Positions 34,736 through 47,390 of a stretch of 64,000 nt of DNA are shown here, piece by piece (within the stretch, counting starts at the first letter, position 1; every line of letters begins with the position of its first letter). Origin of the DNA: Undaria pinnatifida (Eukaryota > Sar > Phaeophyceae > Laminariales > Alariaceae); NCBI GenBank assembly GCA_012845835.1, contig JABAKD010000025.1:3269819-3333818 (forward strand). Direction: 5' to 3'. A program made the translations under genes and the position numbers. The notes beneath the pieces were generated by a model. It worked only from the letters and a program-made list of their open reading frames with translations, was not told where the DNA came from and made no database searches.

Positions 34736-37424
34736 AAAGGCAAACTACTCTCACACACCTGTATTGCTCGACTGAAGACCGACGAGTGAAATCTAGCGTT
34801 CTGCATCAGGCGTCGGCGGTGCACACTTGATCCTAAACCTCTTCGAGCGCCCATCTCAAACACAACCAGGGAATACACAAACTAAGGCGTGGATCCAAAA
34901 CGCCAGATTCCTGCATTCTCTAGTCTGCAGATAGAAGCTCTGGCGCTAAAACAGAATTGGTCGAAAGTGCGTCACCGTATCCGATTGTTTAACACATGTA
35001 TATACCAGGTACACACTATGTACCAGTACTTGGTACGGCGGTAGAGTCGTACCTGGTATGAACTACCTGACACGTGTTATGCCCGAACGCAAAATAGGTG
35101 GTCCGCGTTGCGACTGCTGTGCCAAAAACCAGCAGTCTCCACTCCAGACAATCACCCATAATAGCTCAGAATATGTCTGTTCAAATCGTATGATATCGGC
35201 GCTGCTGTGCCTGCCTGCGCAATGCTGCTCCCGCTGTGTGCTTAGAGCGTCCCAGTTACCTGGTACACGAGAAGCCCATTTTACGAACATTTTGCTCGCT
35301 GTCGTAGTACAGCAGTAGTATTAATAGCAAGTGTTATATTCGCGATATGATAACACCAACGACGTTGATTTACGGCAAGAAGGGCGAAAATTATGAGAAG
35401 ACACTCCCAAGAAGCAAGTGCGCCCTGTACACGTACGTATGTATTCAGAACCTGCCGGCAGCTACCCGGCAGCAGCTATGGCAAGCACCGCTTTCATTAG
35501 ACTGACCGGCGTCGCTGAAACTGGCTCTTCTTCTGCCGCTGCTGCTGCTGTCTGAAAGTACGTCCTCGCTGCTGACTGGAACTATCCTGCGCCGCGACAT
35601 CGCCCCGGCGCGACGACCTCAAGCAAACCCAAACTAGAGTCCAATCCCACGACAAGATGATGATAGTCAAATCACGAGACCAACCACCCACCAAGCAAGC
35701 TGGAAGAGGATAGCTCTCGCGTTCTACAACGTGCGACTAGCATATTATAATAAAAAAGGGTTTTTGCCTAAATCAGGTATACCTGGTCACTTCCAGGCCA
35801 AAATCAGTTACGAACAAAAAACAAGTACAAATCACACGCCAGGAACCCTCCTATTGGCGGCCAGCCTCACATCGCACCTGATTTTGGCTTGAAATGGCCA
35901 GGTACACCTGGCTCCGTCTACTCTGCCTAGCTTTCAACTGATATTGCCGTATACAGCACAATGGACACAGACTGCAGCAGTCCGTCTGCCCCACCCCGCG
36001 TCGAGGTCGGCTCAGTTTCTATTACGAGTATAATATACGTGCAGCAGTAGTACAGCAAAGGAACTTCGTGCCACCGTGTGCAAGCGGCTCCTCGAGGATA
36101 GTCGAGGCTTTTAATCTGGCAACGGGGGGGGCGCCGTTGTAACTACTCTTGCCGTGAAGCACGGGCTACTATAATGTAGTATGTACACGTGCTGCGCCTC
36201 TTCCCAATGATCATAGTTGGGATATTTCACTGGCATGAGGCTACTCGTACGAGGTCTCCTCCCGCTTCCCGCCATCAAATACTTGCCACAGCTTCTTGCT
36301 GAAATGGTCGTACGGAAAGTGAGAAGTTCAATCTCAAACTAATCTCCATGACATTTGTTTAATTCGTTCGAGTATGTGCTATCGATGTGGCAACTATATC
36401 GCGAACTATTTTTTTACTCTCCAGCTTCTGGACAAGCCATGGTCACAGGTGTCGTCCCTTCTCCCCCCCGGTTCTTGCCTTCAATCTTTATCGCGCATAG
36501 GGTTCAGCAATCCCACTGCTCGTCAATTTTTCATCGAGTGTTGCTAACTCACGCTCTCGCGCTTTCCGCAAGTCGATTTGTGCACACAAAAAAGTCCCCA
36601 CGAATTTATACGAGTTATGCACTCGGGGGTATTCGAACTCACGAAACTGACCTATACCAGGGTCGAGGATAACCTGATACGCCACCGGGGCGACCGGCTA
36701 TATACATACCTGGTGCAACAGTAGTGGAAGGAGTAACAGCAGTGAGTGTGATCACGAAAACAGTCTGAGCACACAGATACGAATACAAAAAAACCCACAC
36801 AAGAACTATCAATATTTTGGAGGACGCACATTCTCTTATCATTTCGTTGCTCAGGCAACTACCCCCAACAAATACCTACAAAAACATTGACATGTGTGTA
36901 GAGAAACTTTTCAAAACATGTTATGATTTCTCATGGTAAAAAAATCCTGAAAAACACCGCTCGACGCGTGCGTTTTTTATCAGAATGTACCCGATTTTGG
37001 CTCAAAGTGACAAGGTATAACTGATTCTGGCTTCAGCCAATTAAAAAAACACTGGTAAAGCGGCAGTCAGCAGCAGTAGAATTTCTACTGGTATAATCGT
37101 GAAGATGACGAATGGTTGTGTTAATATTAACATAAAACAAGACAAAAAAAATAATCTGCTGCTGTGTACTGGTACCACGAGAAAATGCAGGAAAGCACAC
37201 AAAAAAGAGAAAACGGAGCGACCGACTCCTATCTAGCAAGGCCAAAGCCAAAACCAAAAAAAAAAGGAGCGTTGTGATTTCTGTGTGAATCGAGAAAACG
37301 TAAAAACACGATCTGTCGCAGCATGGAGTTTGGCGGAACAGAGAGAAACATATCGCAAGGATTGGTGGTGGTTGCAGTAGGGAGAAACTCGGTTTGGGTG
37401 CCAAGGGCATTGCACATCTGCACG
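34736..37424. other. Intergenic sequence, no gene recognised
   Basis: Rich in TACCAGGTA/TACCTGGTA words (35003, 35050, 35258) and GCAGCAGTAGTAC-type words; one CTATTAATAG-type word at 35318. No repeat family matched by eye. Confidence 0.45.
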
Positions 37425-37863
37425 TACTTCCGTTCCCCTTGCCGCCTGGGTAAGATATGCTGCGAGGCATGCCCTAGCAGGCTTGTGGCGAGTGGGGGGG
37501 GTCTTTCTGGCGGGTGTAAGGCCTCCAGACAGCAGGCGCGTTCGTCTGTGCTCACGATTTCCGTGCGGTTCGTACGGTGCAGGCGGCCCAACCGCTGTGG
37601 TTTGTTGCAGCGAGTTGGTTAGTTGTGGGAACGGGGGAACTCTCGTACGCCGTTGAGTGGATACCCGCGGCCATGTGAGTTAAGCTTGCACATTGGATCA
37701 TTTCACCTGTGCGCCTTCTTCTTCGTATCTTTCGTTTTTAGGCGGGATTAAAGCGTAGTATTTCCAGGACGAATTTTGATTTCATTTATTTTTGTTCGGA
37801 TATTCCTAGGGCTCCAGCACCTTTGTGACGACAGACCCTAGATGTTCGACAAAAGTTAATGAG

Positions 37864-37923
<60 letters not shown>
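37425..37923 (+). repeat. CAA-tailed SINE-like element R3, long copy 1
   Basis: About 440 bp: GCGAGGCATGCCCTAGCAGG, CTCCAGACAGCAGGCGCGTT, CGGTTCGTACGGTGCAGGCG, GGATACCCGCGGCCATGTGA, GGGCTCCAGCACCTTTGTG, then a pure (CAA)n run of about 60 bp at 37864-37923. Other copies end in the same way (42573, 48827, 47838 reversed). Confidence 0.8.
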
Positions 37924-38081
37924 CGTACATACGACTGGGCAGGAAATTGCACAGATACACAATATTGTGTTTTTTCAACTATTTCACCCCCGTGACGTCA
38001 TCAAGAGGCAGTCATATAGTGTATTCCGTATAGGTTACGAGGGTTAGGGTGGAACTCGTAGCGTTGGGCTGCGAAAGCAAC

Positions 38082-38180
38082 TGAGTTAAATCGACACACG
38101 AAGCGTATGAAAATACGTGGAAGTGTGGTGAGCTAAAGCTTTACTTTTCCCCATCCGCCGGAGGATAAAAAAAAAAGAGG
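38082..38180 (+). repeat. Poly(A)-tailed SINE-like repeat R2, copy 2
   Basis: Nearly identical to 34393-34488, ending in GGAGGAT plus A10. Confidence 0.8.
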
Positions 38181-38844
38181 AAAAAAAGAGTTATTCCATC
38201 CATGGTGAAAAACACAATAATGATGTAAGACACCCAGGAATTCGCAGCGACAGATGCAGCAACGTCGGCCCAGCAGTGGCAACAGCAACAGCAGCAGCAG
38301 CAGCGCAGGAGCAGCAGCAGCAGTGGCAGAGAGTCGACCACTGGAGCATCAGGGATACAACGCGTACGGTAGCGGCATTGATCGCAATCTACCGGACGGA
38401 GCGTTGTGGTTTCTGTGCGAATCGGGAAAATGGAAAATTCAGTTTTAACCAAGCATTTTTTACTCGGTTTTTAGTAAGTATACCCCCCTGCTGTCTGGCT
38501 TTTAGCACCGCAGTCCCGACGTGGGGACAAAACACTTGGAGTTAAACTGGGGTAAATTTAGGAGTTGGAAAAGGGTTAAAAACAGGTGTTGGTAAGATTT
38601 TATTTTGTTGTGCGCCCGTTGAATTTGACACAAGTGTGTTGTGTGTGGATGGTGGTGGTGGTTATTAATAGCTAGATATCATAATGTTTGTATACATTCT
38701 CCGTGGTGGTTGGTTCTTCAACACGAATAGTCGAAATACTGTACTCCAACGACCAGGGCATATTCGCATTTTCGTGCGGTTGATGTAAATCGTACTTACT
38801 TGTACAGAACAGTAATGAATACTATTGATAGTACCAGTGCAACT

Positions 38845-39835
38845 GCTGAGGAATGAAAAATACACTTCAGCTGTGAGGCCATTTCTTATGCAGTCGGATT
38901 CCCCCAGTCGAAAACGGCCCTTTTCGACTGGACTTTTTTTCGACTGGATTCTTCTGGTCCTTCTTTTTATCGTCAGTCGAGTCGTTTTTATAGTTTTTTT
39001 GCTTTTCCTAGAGGCGGTTGGTGTGAGGGAGTACTGCTGTACAGCAGGCAAAATCGGTTGGCAGCTCTGTGCTTCGCGCTGTCTCCGCGAGCAACGGCTC
39101 GACGAACCTTCGTCCCAGCGAGTTGGTGGCTTTGGGCTTAGCCGAAAGCCGCCAAAACTACGTTCGTGGAGTTGCACTCAGCCGAGAGCCGCCAAAGCTA
39201 CAGCAGCCGCAGCCGTTGTTGGCAGCATGGGATCGAGACCGCGCGCTGCTGCCGTCGTGTGATGCACGCTGCTGGCGAGCGGAACTAGGAATGCGCCACG
39301 CTGACTTGCTGCGAGAAGCAATAGCAGGGATAGCCAAGCCAGCGTCAGCGCCTTGTATGATACTGCAGTGTGGTACCTGGTATGGGTGTGTGGCCGTGTG
39401 GCCGTGTGGGTGTGTGTTCGGTGGTGGGATGGGTGATGCGATCGGTTCAAAAAACACGTGCAACACTTTTTCGACTGAGTTTTTCGACTGAAGGATCCAG
39501 TCGAAAAAGTCGAGTTTTTCGACTGGATCCGCCAGTCGGAATTCTCAGTCGAAAAAAGTTTAGTCAAAAAAGCCCTTGTTCGACTGCGTAAGAAAGCCCA
39601 ATTTGGGCTTGAGTCGAAAAAGGCCGTTTTCGACTGACAAATCCGACTGCATAAGAAATGGCCTGAGCTCGACCAAGAACGTTTTTTTGGTCAAAACTCA
39701 GCTTTGCAAGGTGCGTGTGATCCAGCAGCACTTCGATTGCACCTGCTACCGGGGGGGTGTATACTATTAATATTAATAGCTAGTGTATACCCTCGTGAAG
39801 GATACAGGTCGGTGACTCCCCTGCTAATGCCATTT
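38845..39835 (+). repeat. Dispersed repeat R1, copy 3, split by transposon A
   Basis: The left part (to 38876, AAAATACACTTCAGCTGTGA) and right part (from 39664, TGAGCTCGACCAAGAACG) join into one R1 after removing 38877-39663. The later part also carries a CTATTAATATTAATAG insertion at 39764-39779. Confidence 0.85.
38877..39663 (+). mobile_element. Non-autonomous DNA transposon A, complete copy (PIF/Harbinger-like)
   Basis: 787 bp with terminal inverted repeats GGCCATTTCTTATGCAGTCG and its complement, many internal TTTCGACTG words, and a 3-bp target duplication TGA on both sides (38874-38876 and 39664-39666). The host is an R1 repeat that is intact elsewhere, which confirms the ends. The 3-bp target and GGCC terminus fit PIF/Harbinger MITEs; the assignment is an inference. 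No transposase is present. Confidence 0.87.
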
Positions 39836-40289
39836 ATCACATATTATACGAGAACCTTTCCTAGAGAAATACAAGGCGCTTTTACGTGCGGTAGCTGGAA
39901 ACTACGGAGTATCGCACGACCAGGCACCACGGCGGTATTATTGTTAAAATAACCAACTTCAACTTTGCTGTGCATTCCTTTTACCCCCTCCCCTGCACAA
40001 AACAAATGATCCCACACACACGCAACACAACAACACATTCTCCAAGTAGCGGTCGTTAGTCCCGTAAAACGTTGGTGCGCTTCTTGGGAATAATCGCGGA
40101 CAAAGCTCATTATCTTTCTCCCATCATCCATATTTCTTACTCTATGATATGATAATTCGCATTTTTTTATAATAACTCGCGCACAGGTCTAAATCACGCG
40201 AGAGAGCGGCCTATCCGTCGCGTGGGACAGCATTATTATTACATTTACTTCATCTCTCAAGTTTTGTTTTAAACTTTTTCGCCAAGGGG

Positions 40290-40375
40290 TACTACTCCAC
40301 TCCAGCGTGACTGGAGCCTGTGCTGTGACCCTGGACTTGGTGATGCAAGGTAATTTGACAACAACAACGGCGGAG
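40290..40375 (+). repeat. CAA-tailed element R3, short diverged copy
   Basis: CCAGCGTGACTGGAGCCTGT, GACTTGGTGATGC and TTTGACAACAACAAC match the ends of 42386-42568. Confidence 0.65.
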
Positions 40376-40715
40376 GGCCAACGGCGGAGGACCAATGCCC
40401 GAGTGGAGAGGGCGGACCGTAACTGGACCAAGTCCGGCGGAATGCTGTTTTTGGCGCGCGGGAGGGGGGGTTGGTGGGCGAGCTTGCGCAAGTCTCACAC
40501 TACCCGGACGGGTGACTTTCCGGGTGGCTATCTCCACCGATCCTGATCCCCAGGGATCAAGTCGGGTCGTGATACTCACGCATCCGTATACAACGGCAGC
40601 TTGCGCTGCCTTGGCAGCAAGAGCGACCGTTGGTAGGGCAGCTCGTTCGTGTTGTCGTCGCCACGGGAACTGAAGGACAAACCAGCTTAATTAGCACTAG
40701 ATTGCGAATAAAATT

Positions 40716-40808
40716 GAGTTAGAAAGACACACAACATGAATGAAAATAAGTGGAAGTGTGGTGTTTTACACTTCCCGATCCGCCTTGAGTAAGCATAAAG
40801 AAACAACG

Positions 40809-40839
<31 letters not shown>

Positions 40840-40842
40840 CGA
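40716..40842 (+). repeat. R2-like element with CAA tail
   Basis: AGTTAGAAAGACACACAACA, AAATAAGTGGAAGTGTGGTG and CCGATCCGCCTTGAGTA are a diverged R2. It is followed by (CAA)n and not poly(A). Confidence 0.6.
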
Positions 40843-41837
40843 ACGGCATACAGGTATACTTGATACATACATGTCGGGTATACCGCCGCGTAGAACACGC
40901 AAGAGCAACAAGATAACACGACCAAAACCCCCTCGGGTGATTTGCCAAGTTGATCTTCTCGGCCACGGGAGGAGAGCGCCAACAATGCCGAGCGATGCAT
41001 CCATTCACAGACACCGCTGGTGGTTGGTGCTGGATGTAGACGGGTGGAAGCATCAGGTAGAAACACCACTTCAATGTGCCAGAAAACACGTAGGACACGC
41101 TTATTATCTCGGGACGCGCAGTCCCAGGCTGATATTCAACAAACTAGGAGAGCGCCAACAACGCCAAGCGATGCACCTATCGATAAATAACGTATCTCGA
41201 AGAGATGTGTCCCTACACATCGAGTGTTTTCGACTGCCGTGTGCGCCCCCCACATATGTTTCTTGTTTTATGGTGGTATAAAATAGAAACCCGCCAAGTC
41301 ATCCCAGAGGGTTGTGTGTTATGGCATCATGTACACGGCACATACCGGTGTGATAGCAGCAGCAGTAAGCACGGCACATGCAGTATGGATCCTCCCGGGG
41401 GCACGGAGGGAGGGGTAGGCGGCGCTGGGTAGCTGTCTCCTCACGATTCGTGGTGTTATGGTAGCATCATATGCATGCGGCTGTACTGGTACGAGTCGGA
41501 TCAGGGGTATTTCGTTGGTTCAACCACAAGCCACATAATAACCAGGAGTAAAGGGGCTCCCGTGAAATTGCACGTAAGTGCAAGGTTTTTTAGATTTGCA
41601 CGTAAATTCAATAGCGATTTATGTATAGCGGCTCTTTATGTCCAGGTCCGCACAAAACGACGGTTACGCTGCCCAGACCAACCCGACCCCAGACCCGACC
41701 CCATACCTGACCCCAACCCTAACCCAACACTTTGGGGGGATCGAGGTCTGCTCTCGAGGTCGGCAGGGGCTGTACTGAGTTTACCTACAATCCTAAAAAC
41801 CTTGCACGTACGTAGGTGCAATTAAACGCCTGGTGGA

Positions 41838-41950
41838 AGTAAACTTATCATACTGCGTTGCTGTAGTTGCAGGTTCTCACATCGTGTACGAGTAAAGTTA
41901 TCATACTTAGTGTTGCTGTAGTTGCAGGTTCTCACATCGTGTACGAGTAT
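41838..41950 (+). repeat. Two-copy 57-bp tandem repeat
   Basis: AGTAAA.TTATCATACT, GTTGCTGTAGTTGCAGGTTC and TCACATCGTGTACG are present twice in direct succession. Confidence 0.88.
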
Positions 41951-42385
41951 ACACGTACATACCAGTGGAACATACATACCATACGTACGTCTCCTCAAAC
42001 TTACGGCGGGGTCCAATTCACGAAAAACGCGCACCACTCGAGCCATAATAATGTTTCTTCTTTTTTCCTTGCCTTGCTTCCTCTTCTTGTCTTGTCTTTT
42101 CTTGCTTTTCTAGTCTTCTTCTCTTTTCTCGCCTTCTTCGTTTTTGTTTCGTTTTCTTTTCTTTCCTTTCCTTTCCTTTATCTTTTTTTCTTTCCTTTGC
42201 TACTTTTTCCCCAATTGACTTACGCCTGTCGTGCGTATGCGTAGTGATGGATACTACGCGTAATACCTGGTATATACGTGGTAGTCTTCCTCGGGTGGCA
42301 ATCGGAATAGTTGGTTTCTCCAGGTGTGAGTAATGAGACGTATGCAGAGGCATTGACCTGGCACATCGAGGACTGACTCCCGATT

Positions 42386-42568
42386 TCACTTTTATATGTT
42401 TCTGGTGGAGGCATGAATTGCGTCAGCTGTGATATACATGTATATGCGTGTACCACCTTGGGTTGTGTGTTATTCCCTGGGGTATTCCTCAGCTCCAGAG
42501 TGACTGGAGCCTGTCTGTGACCACGGACTTGATTATGCGAGTTAATGTGAGAACAACAATAACAATGT
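42386..42568 (+). repeat. R3 short variant, copy 1
   Basis: Nearly identical over about 170 bp to 52226-52399: CTTTTATATGTTTCTGGTGG, GCGTGTACCACCTTGGGTTG, CTCCAGAGTGACTGGAGCCT and CGAGTTAATGTGAGAACAAC. Confidence 0.8.
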
Positions 42569-42572
42569 AGTA

Positions 42573-42975
42573 AGGCGGGGCGATCATTGATATTTGTTTT
42601 GTGGTTTTTGGTTCGATAGCTCTTGTTTCACTGCATGCCCGCGGCTCGTCACTCTGACAGCACTCCAGACAGCAGGCGCGTTCGTCTGTGCTCACGATTA
42701 CCGTGCGGTTCGTACGGTGCAGACAGCCCAACCGCTGTAGTTCGTATATGCCGTAGTTGAGTGGATACCCGCGGCCATGTGAGTTCAGTTTGCACGTTGG
42801 ATCTTTTTACTAAATGCGCCTTCGCATCGTCGTTTTTAGGCCGGAAAGCGTAGTATTCACCGGACGAATTTTGATTTCATTTGGTTTTTCGGATCTTCCT
42901 AGGGCTCCAGCACTTTTGTGTGACCACGGACCACTCTCGTAGATGTTTGAGAAAACAACAACAACAACAACAAAG
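42573..42975 (+). repeat. CAA-tailed element R3, long copy 2
   Basis: Starts GGCGATCATTGATATTTG and includes CACTCCAGACAGCAGGCGCG, CGGTTCGTACGGTGCAGACA and GGATACCCGCGGCCATGTGA. It ends in (CAA)n at 42955-42973. Confidence 0.8.
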
Positions 42976-44021
42976 TCGTAGTGCAAACAAACGATACTTC
43001 GTATATACTATATTGTGAGACGATGGTCCCTTCGCAGGTTTCTCTTTCTTAAATGGTGTTATTAATAGTGTGGAGACACGCCACGAGGTGGGTTATGTGC
43101 GCAACCGCACGCTCGAGGGTCAACGATGAGGAAACACCTCAGAGTCTGCCTCGAGGAGCCAGGATGATATTGAAGAACTATAACCATAAGGAGGCGGTAC
43201 AATCTAGGGAATAGGGACTGGTATCCACAAAATATATACTACTTTTAACATACTACTGTTATTCCTTCCTGCTGGGTACGTGCTTCTTCCTTGCCCCCCT
43301 GCAGAAACTCAGGTTTCCCTCTCTCTGTCTTTCCGAAATACCTCCTTTTCGTTTTCTCTTGCTCCATATTCTTCTCTTTTATTGTTGTATTTTTTTCCGT
43401 GTGCATAGCCTGGTGTACTGGCTTGCACATGTTTTGCCCCTTTATCCACTGCGGTTGGCATTTTTCATGGCCAAATCACCTTGCTGTATTATGCGTGTCT
43501 CTGTCTTGTAGTTTTGTGACCACAAAGAGACCACAAAGAGAGCTCGTCTCACTATCAATAGGAAGCATCGGCACGGACACTGCTTGTAATGGATGTGGAT
43601 GGGTTGAAACAACAGCATAATAATGCGAGGACCCCCCCCCCTTGACATATATAATATTATTAGTTGGCCTCGGTTGGCACCGACGCTGTAAACATTATGT
43701 GTCTACGATTAGGGTTGGCGTTGGTTGCAACGACGCTGTAAAACATGCCAGCCACTGCGTTGGTTAGACAACCAGGGTAGGTGCCATTATATATAGACTA
43801 CTCGTACATATATTTTTTTTGCGGTCACCATGATGGTTATCGAGTTAGATCACATTGTGCGGGGTGAGAACCCTAACTCCGCACAAGGGGAATGATCGCA
43901 TCACGTAGTGTGAATATGGTAAGGCACCCACGAGGCAGTTACGCAGCAATACCCATTGCTGTCTCTGGAGTGGCCACACCAGAAAACAAAGTATAACTCA
44001 TTGGCGCTGTCATCCACAAGC

Positions 44022-44025
<4 letters not shown>

Positions 44026-44058
<33 letters not shown>

Positions 44059-44098
44059 CCTCCGGCGGATGGGGAAAAATAAAGCATCCACAAGCAAG
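44026..44098 (-). repeat. R2 3' fragment with a 31-nt A tail
   Basis: On the - strand GCTTTATTTTTCCCCATCCG plus CCGGAGGAT is followed by 31 A (T run 44026-44056). This is the longest A tail of the family here, so perhaps a young insertion. Confidence 0.75.
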
Positions 44099-44159
44099 AA
44101 AGTAGGCACAAGGTGCCGAAGTCCGTCTTACGAGCGCTTCTTGGAAGAATGCAAATGCA

Positions 44160-44305
44160 TGCGACTCACCGAACACCTCACGGCGCTTCGCCCTTGGTGC
44201 AAGCAGTGTCTGCCGGGTTGGTGAAAACCCAACGTGCTCGGTCCCCGCATAGTAGGGATGCGAGGGTCTATGGTCATACGACTACAGCCATGCACAAACT
44301 GAGTA
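44160..44305 (+). repeat. Dispersed 110-bp repeat, copy 3
   Basis: ACGGCGCTTCGCCCTTGGTG, AACCCAACGTGCTCGG and GGATGCGAGGGTCTATGGTC match 19195 and 19410. Confidence 0.7.
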
Positions 44306-44496
44306 CCCCCCCCCCCCCCGCTCCCCCGCCCGAATGATACAATACGGATACATACTCGTATTATTAGTGCCAGGTACTTGTTATAAGTACCTAAAGTAAG
44401 ATAGGTGGTGCGGACCAACCCAGGGACCAACACCCAACGATGTGGGCCAACAACCAGACAGACCCGAAACCCTCTCACACGCCGGACGGATCAGCT

Positions 44497-44975
44497 CACC
44501 GTAGCTCGAGCTGACTATTGTCGACGGTAGCTCACCGGTGAGCTACATGATGAGCTGCATATGTTTTTCCCGCCTTAGGCTACGGGAGGATAGCTCATCT
44601 GCACATGTTTTCCTGGCTTGAGCTACGGGAGGATAGCTCATCTGCACATGTTTTGGAAGGATGAGCTATTGCCGATAGTTCGTCAGCACATGTCTGCCCG
44701 GGGTGAGCTACGTACGTATACGAGCTACATGAGCTACCTCATTTGGCACCGGATGAGCTATAAAAAAGAGCTACACGAGCTGCACATGTTTTCAAAGGGT
44801 GAGCTATATAGTCGATAGCTCATCTGCGCATGTTTTCAAAGCTTGAGCTATAGACGATAGCTCATCTGCACAAGTTTTCAACGCTTGAGCTATAGAGGAT
44901 AGCTCATCTGCACGTGTTCTGAAGCCGTGAATTATCAACGATACACGAGCTAGCTCACCTAGTTCACGAGCTGCT
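44497..44975. repeat. GAGCTA/TAGCTC inverted-unit array, block 1
   Basis: Repeated GAYAGCTCATCTGCACATGT plus TTTCAAAGCTTGAGCTATAG units of about 46 bp, with GAGCTA and TAGCTC facing each other. Blocks 2 and 3 are at 46090-46700 and 46890-47390. Confidence 0.88.
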
Positions 44976-45274
44976 GCTCGTCACAGGTACGAGAACATAC
45001 ACGCCGTACCATGACAACACGTGCCTGAACGACATCAACGAAAACATCCATACATGATTTATATAATACCTGGTATACTCGTAAGGAGAATCGGAGATGT
45101 TTCAGTCCTTAATATGCGCGACAGATAGACAGACAACCCGGTGGATTAGATATTTCGGCACAACCATGCCCATGCAACTGACCAAGCACAACTCAACCCA
45201 CCTCAACCGGGGCACCGGCCACCCACAAACAACAGCTCGCACGCATACACATAACACCACACAACACGCCTAGC

Positions 45275-45613
45275 ATGTGCACCACCCGGGGAAGCAGCTC
45301 TAACGGTGCTTCGGCTGCCGGCAGCAAGCAAGAAGCGGGCGACACAGAGATGGTCATGTTCCTCAACGGAAACCAAGAACATGTCCCGATTGAAGCGCCA
45401 GCCCTGTCAACATAGCAGGCGCTCCAGGTGATACCTCGCCGGCTTTCCAGCTCTAAGGCAGAGGTGGCCGCCCGTTCTGCGGGCGAGGCGGGGTCTGCGG
45501 GCGAAGCGGGCGTGGGCGCCGCCTGCGACGAATACTCACGGGAGGCGGGGTCTGCGGGCGAAGAGGGCGTTAACGCCGGCCGTGGCGACTCCGCAGGGGA
45601 AGGCTCGGACTAG
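45275..45613 (+). pseudogene. Unrecognised reading frame with one in-frame TAG
   Basis: ATG at 45275 after a CA-rich leader opens 46 codons (MCTTRGSSSNGAS...) to TAG at 45413. The same frame continues 65 codons with repeated SAGEAGSAGEAG units to a TAG at 45611. It lies in a 1.1-kb stretch separating two GAGCTA blocks, so it may be part of an inserted element. No homology is recognised, and it could be chance. Confidence 0.25.
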
Positions 45614-46089
45614 AAGCCTTGGGGATGAATTGGGGGCAGCGGCAGATATTCTGTGCTGTCGTTATGTATCTGCTTGTTCATCTCTTGTTTGCTTATTTTT
45701 TGGGCGATGGAGACGATTTTTTCATGTCTGCCTGTTTTGTTTTATTTTGCATGTTGTGGTCAGCTACCCGAAGCCGTGTTGGAGGGATGGGGATGCACGG
45801 ATTTCAAATGCTGCTGCGTATCAATATAATCGCATTGATTACTACTGCTGTTGTTTGTTCCATGGAGCTAAATGCCATGGTATGCGTAAGAAGTACGGTC
45901 TTGATTGCAATACACCAGGGATTAATATCAGCTACAGTATACGAGGAATACCTTTGTCGACGTTGAGAGGGAGTACGATGCTGTCGCACGTACCGACGTT
46001 GAAGTTTCGCCTGGATGGTGGCTACATTCGCACTCGTCCCAGGAGCCAGGTTTGTTCATCTACACGCCTAAGCACACGCATGTCTTGCC

Positions 46090-46700
46090 CTGAAAGAGCT
46101 ACAATGAACCACGTACATGAGCTAGTTCATTTGTCCCGGGATGAGCTATATATAGAGGATAGCTCATCTGCACACATGTTTTCAACGCGTGAGCCATGGA
46201 GGATAGGTCATTTGCACATGTTTTGCCGGCTTAAGCTGTAGAGGATAGTTCATCCGCACATTCCCGACTTGAGCTATAGGCGGTGGTTCATCTGCACATA
46301 TTTTCAAAGCTGGAGCTATACAGGACAGCTCATCAGCACATAATTGACCAAGGTGAGCTATAAGAGCTACATGAGCTATAGCTCATTTGTCCCGGAATAA
46401 GCTATACGAGCTACATGAGCTGCACCTGTTTTCAGCGCTTGAGCTATAGGCGATAGCTCATCTGCACATGTTTTAATAAAAGGGTGAGCTATCATCGATA
46501 GCTCATCTGCACATGTTTCCAAAACTTGAGCAATACGAGCTACATGAGCTGGCTCATTTGACTATGGATGAGCTATAAGCGCTACGTGAGCTGCACAGGT
46601 TTTCAACGCTTGAGCTAGTATCATAGGCGACAGCTCATCTGCACATGTTTTGAACGCGTGAGCTATACACCATGGATGAGCTAGTTCATGAGCTGTCCGG
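46090..46700. repeat. GAGCTA/TAGCTC array, block 2
   Basis: About a dozen units of AGCTCATCTGCACATGTTTT with GAGCTATAG.CGATAGCTC; some variants read GAGCTACATGAGCT. Confidence 0.88.
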
Positions 46701-46714
46701 GGTGTGACTTTCTA

Positions 46715-46865
46715 TTCGATGCGAGTCGACGAGGGAAGAACTTGCTGGAGTCTACTCGAGGTGCAAATGAAGACGCGTACCGTAGCGGGGATAAGGGCTT
46801 TTGGTTAGTGACCCCGGATCTGAGTTTTACGCCATGGGAGGGAGAAAGAGAAATAAAAAGTGGGA
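46715..46865 (+). repeat. Dispersed repeat R9, copy 2
   Basis: Matches 33815-33965 (GCGAGTCGACGAGG, CCCCGGATCTGAGTT). It is inserted in the GAGCTA array between blocks 2 and 3. Confidence 0.65.
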
Positions 46866-46889
46866 AGATGATAGAAGGGACGAACATGT

Positions 46890-47390
46890 AGCTCGTATCA
46901 TAGCTCATACATACCATAGCTCATACCATAGCTCATCAGTGAGCTACCCTCGAAAAGAGCTAGCTCGATCGAGCTACGGTGAGCTGTGTGGTCCGGGGTT
47001 TAGAGTAGTAGCAGTGAAGAGCATTCCGCACGCCCTGTGAGGTATGTTTGCCAATTGTCCACCAAATGAATACCCAAACGTACTACCTCCTGCTCATCGA
47101 CAAGCAGACATTTGCAGCTCAGTAGCTAGCTCATGTATCATGTATAATTCGTAGCTCACGCGTTTGCAGACGAGCTGCCTCCTCTTCTATGCAGCTAGCT
47201 ACGTACAGCAGCTCAAGGTTTGAAAACACGTGCACATGAGCTACGCCCTATAACAGCTCAAGCCCGGAACATGAGTTGTTGTAGCTCGTCATTTAGCTCG
47301 CATCGCTCACCCGTGAGCTATGATACCCTCGAAATGAGCTACCTGGTATTAATAGCTCGAGGTACGGTGAGCTGATCTGTCCGGGGTGAA
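46890..47390. repeat. GAGCTA/TAGCTC array, degenerate block 3
   Basis: GTAGCTCGTATCATAGCTC, CGAGCTACGGTGAGCTG and similar words continue with lower regularity. Confidence 0.75.

Noticed and set aside
45619-45966. Hydrophobic frame that looks like a multi-span membrane protein
   Set aside because: Its composition follows a T-rich stretch; no start context, homology or conserved pattern was recognised.
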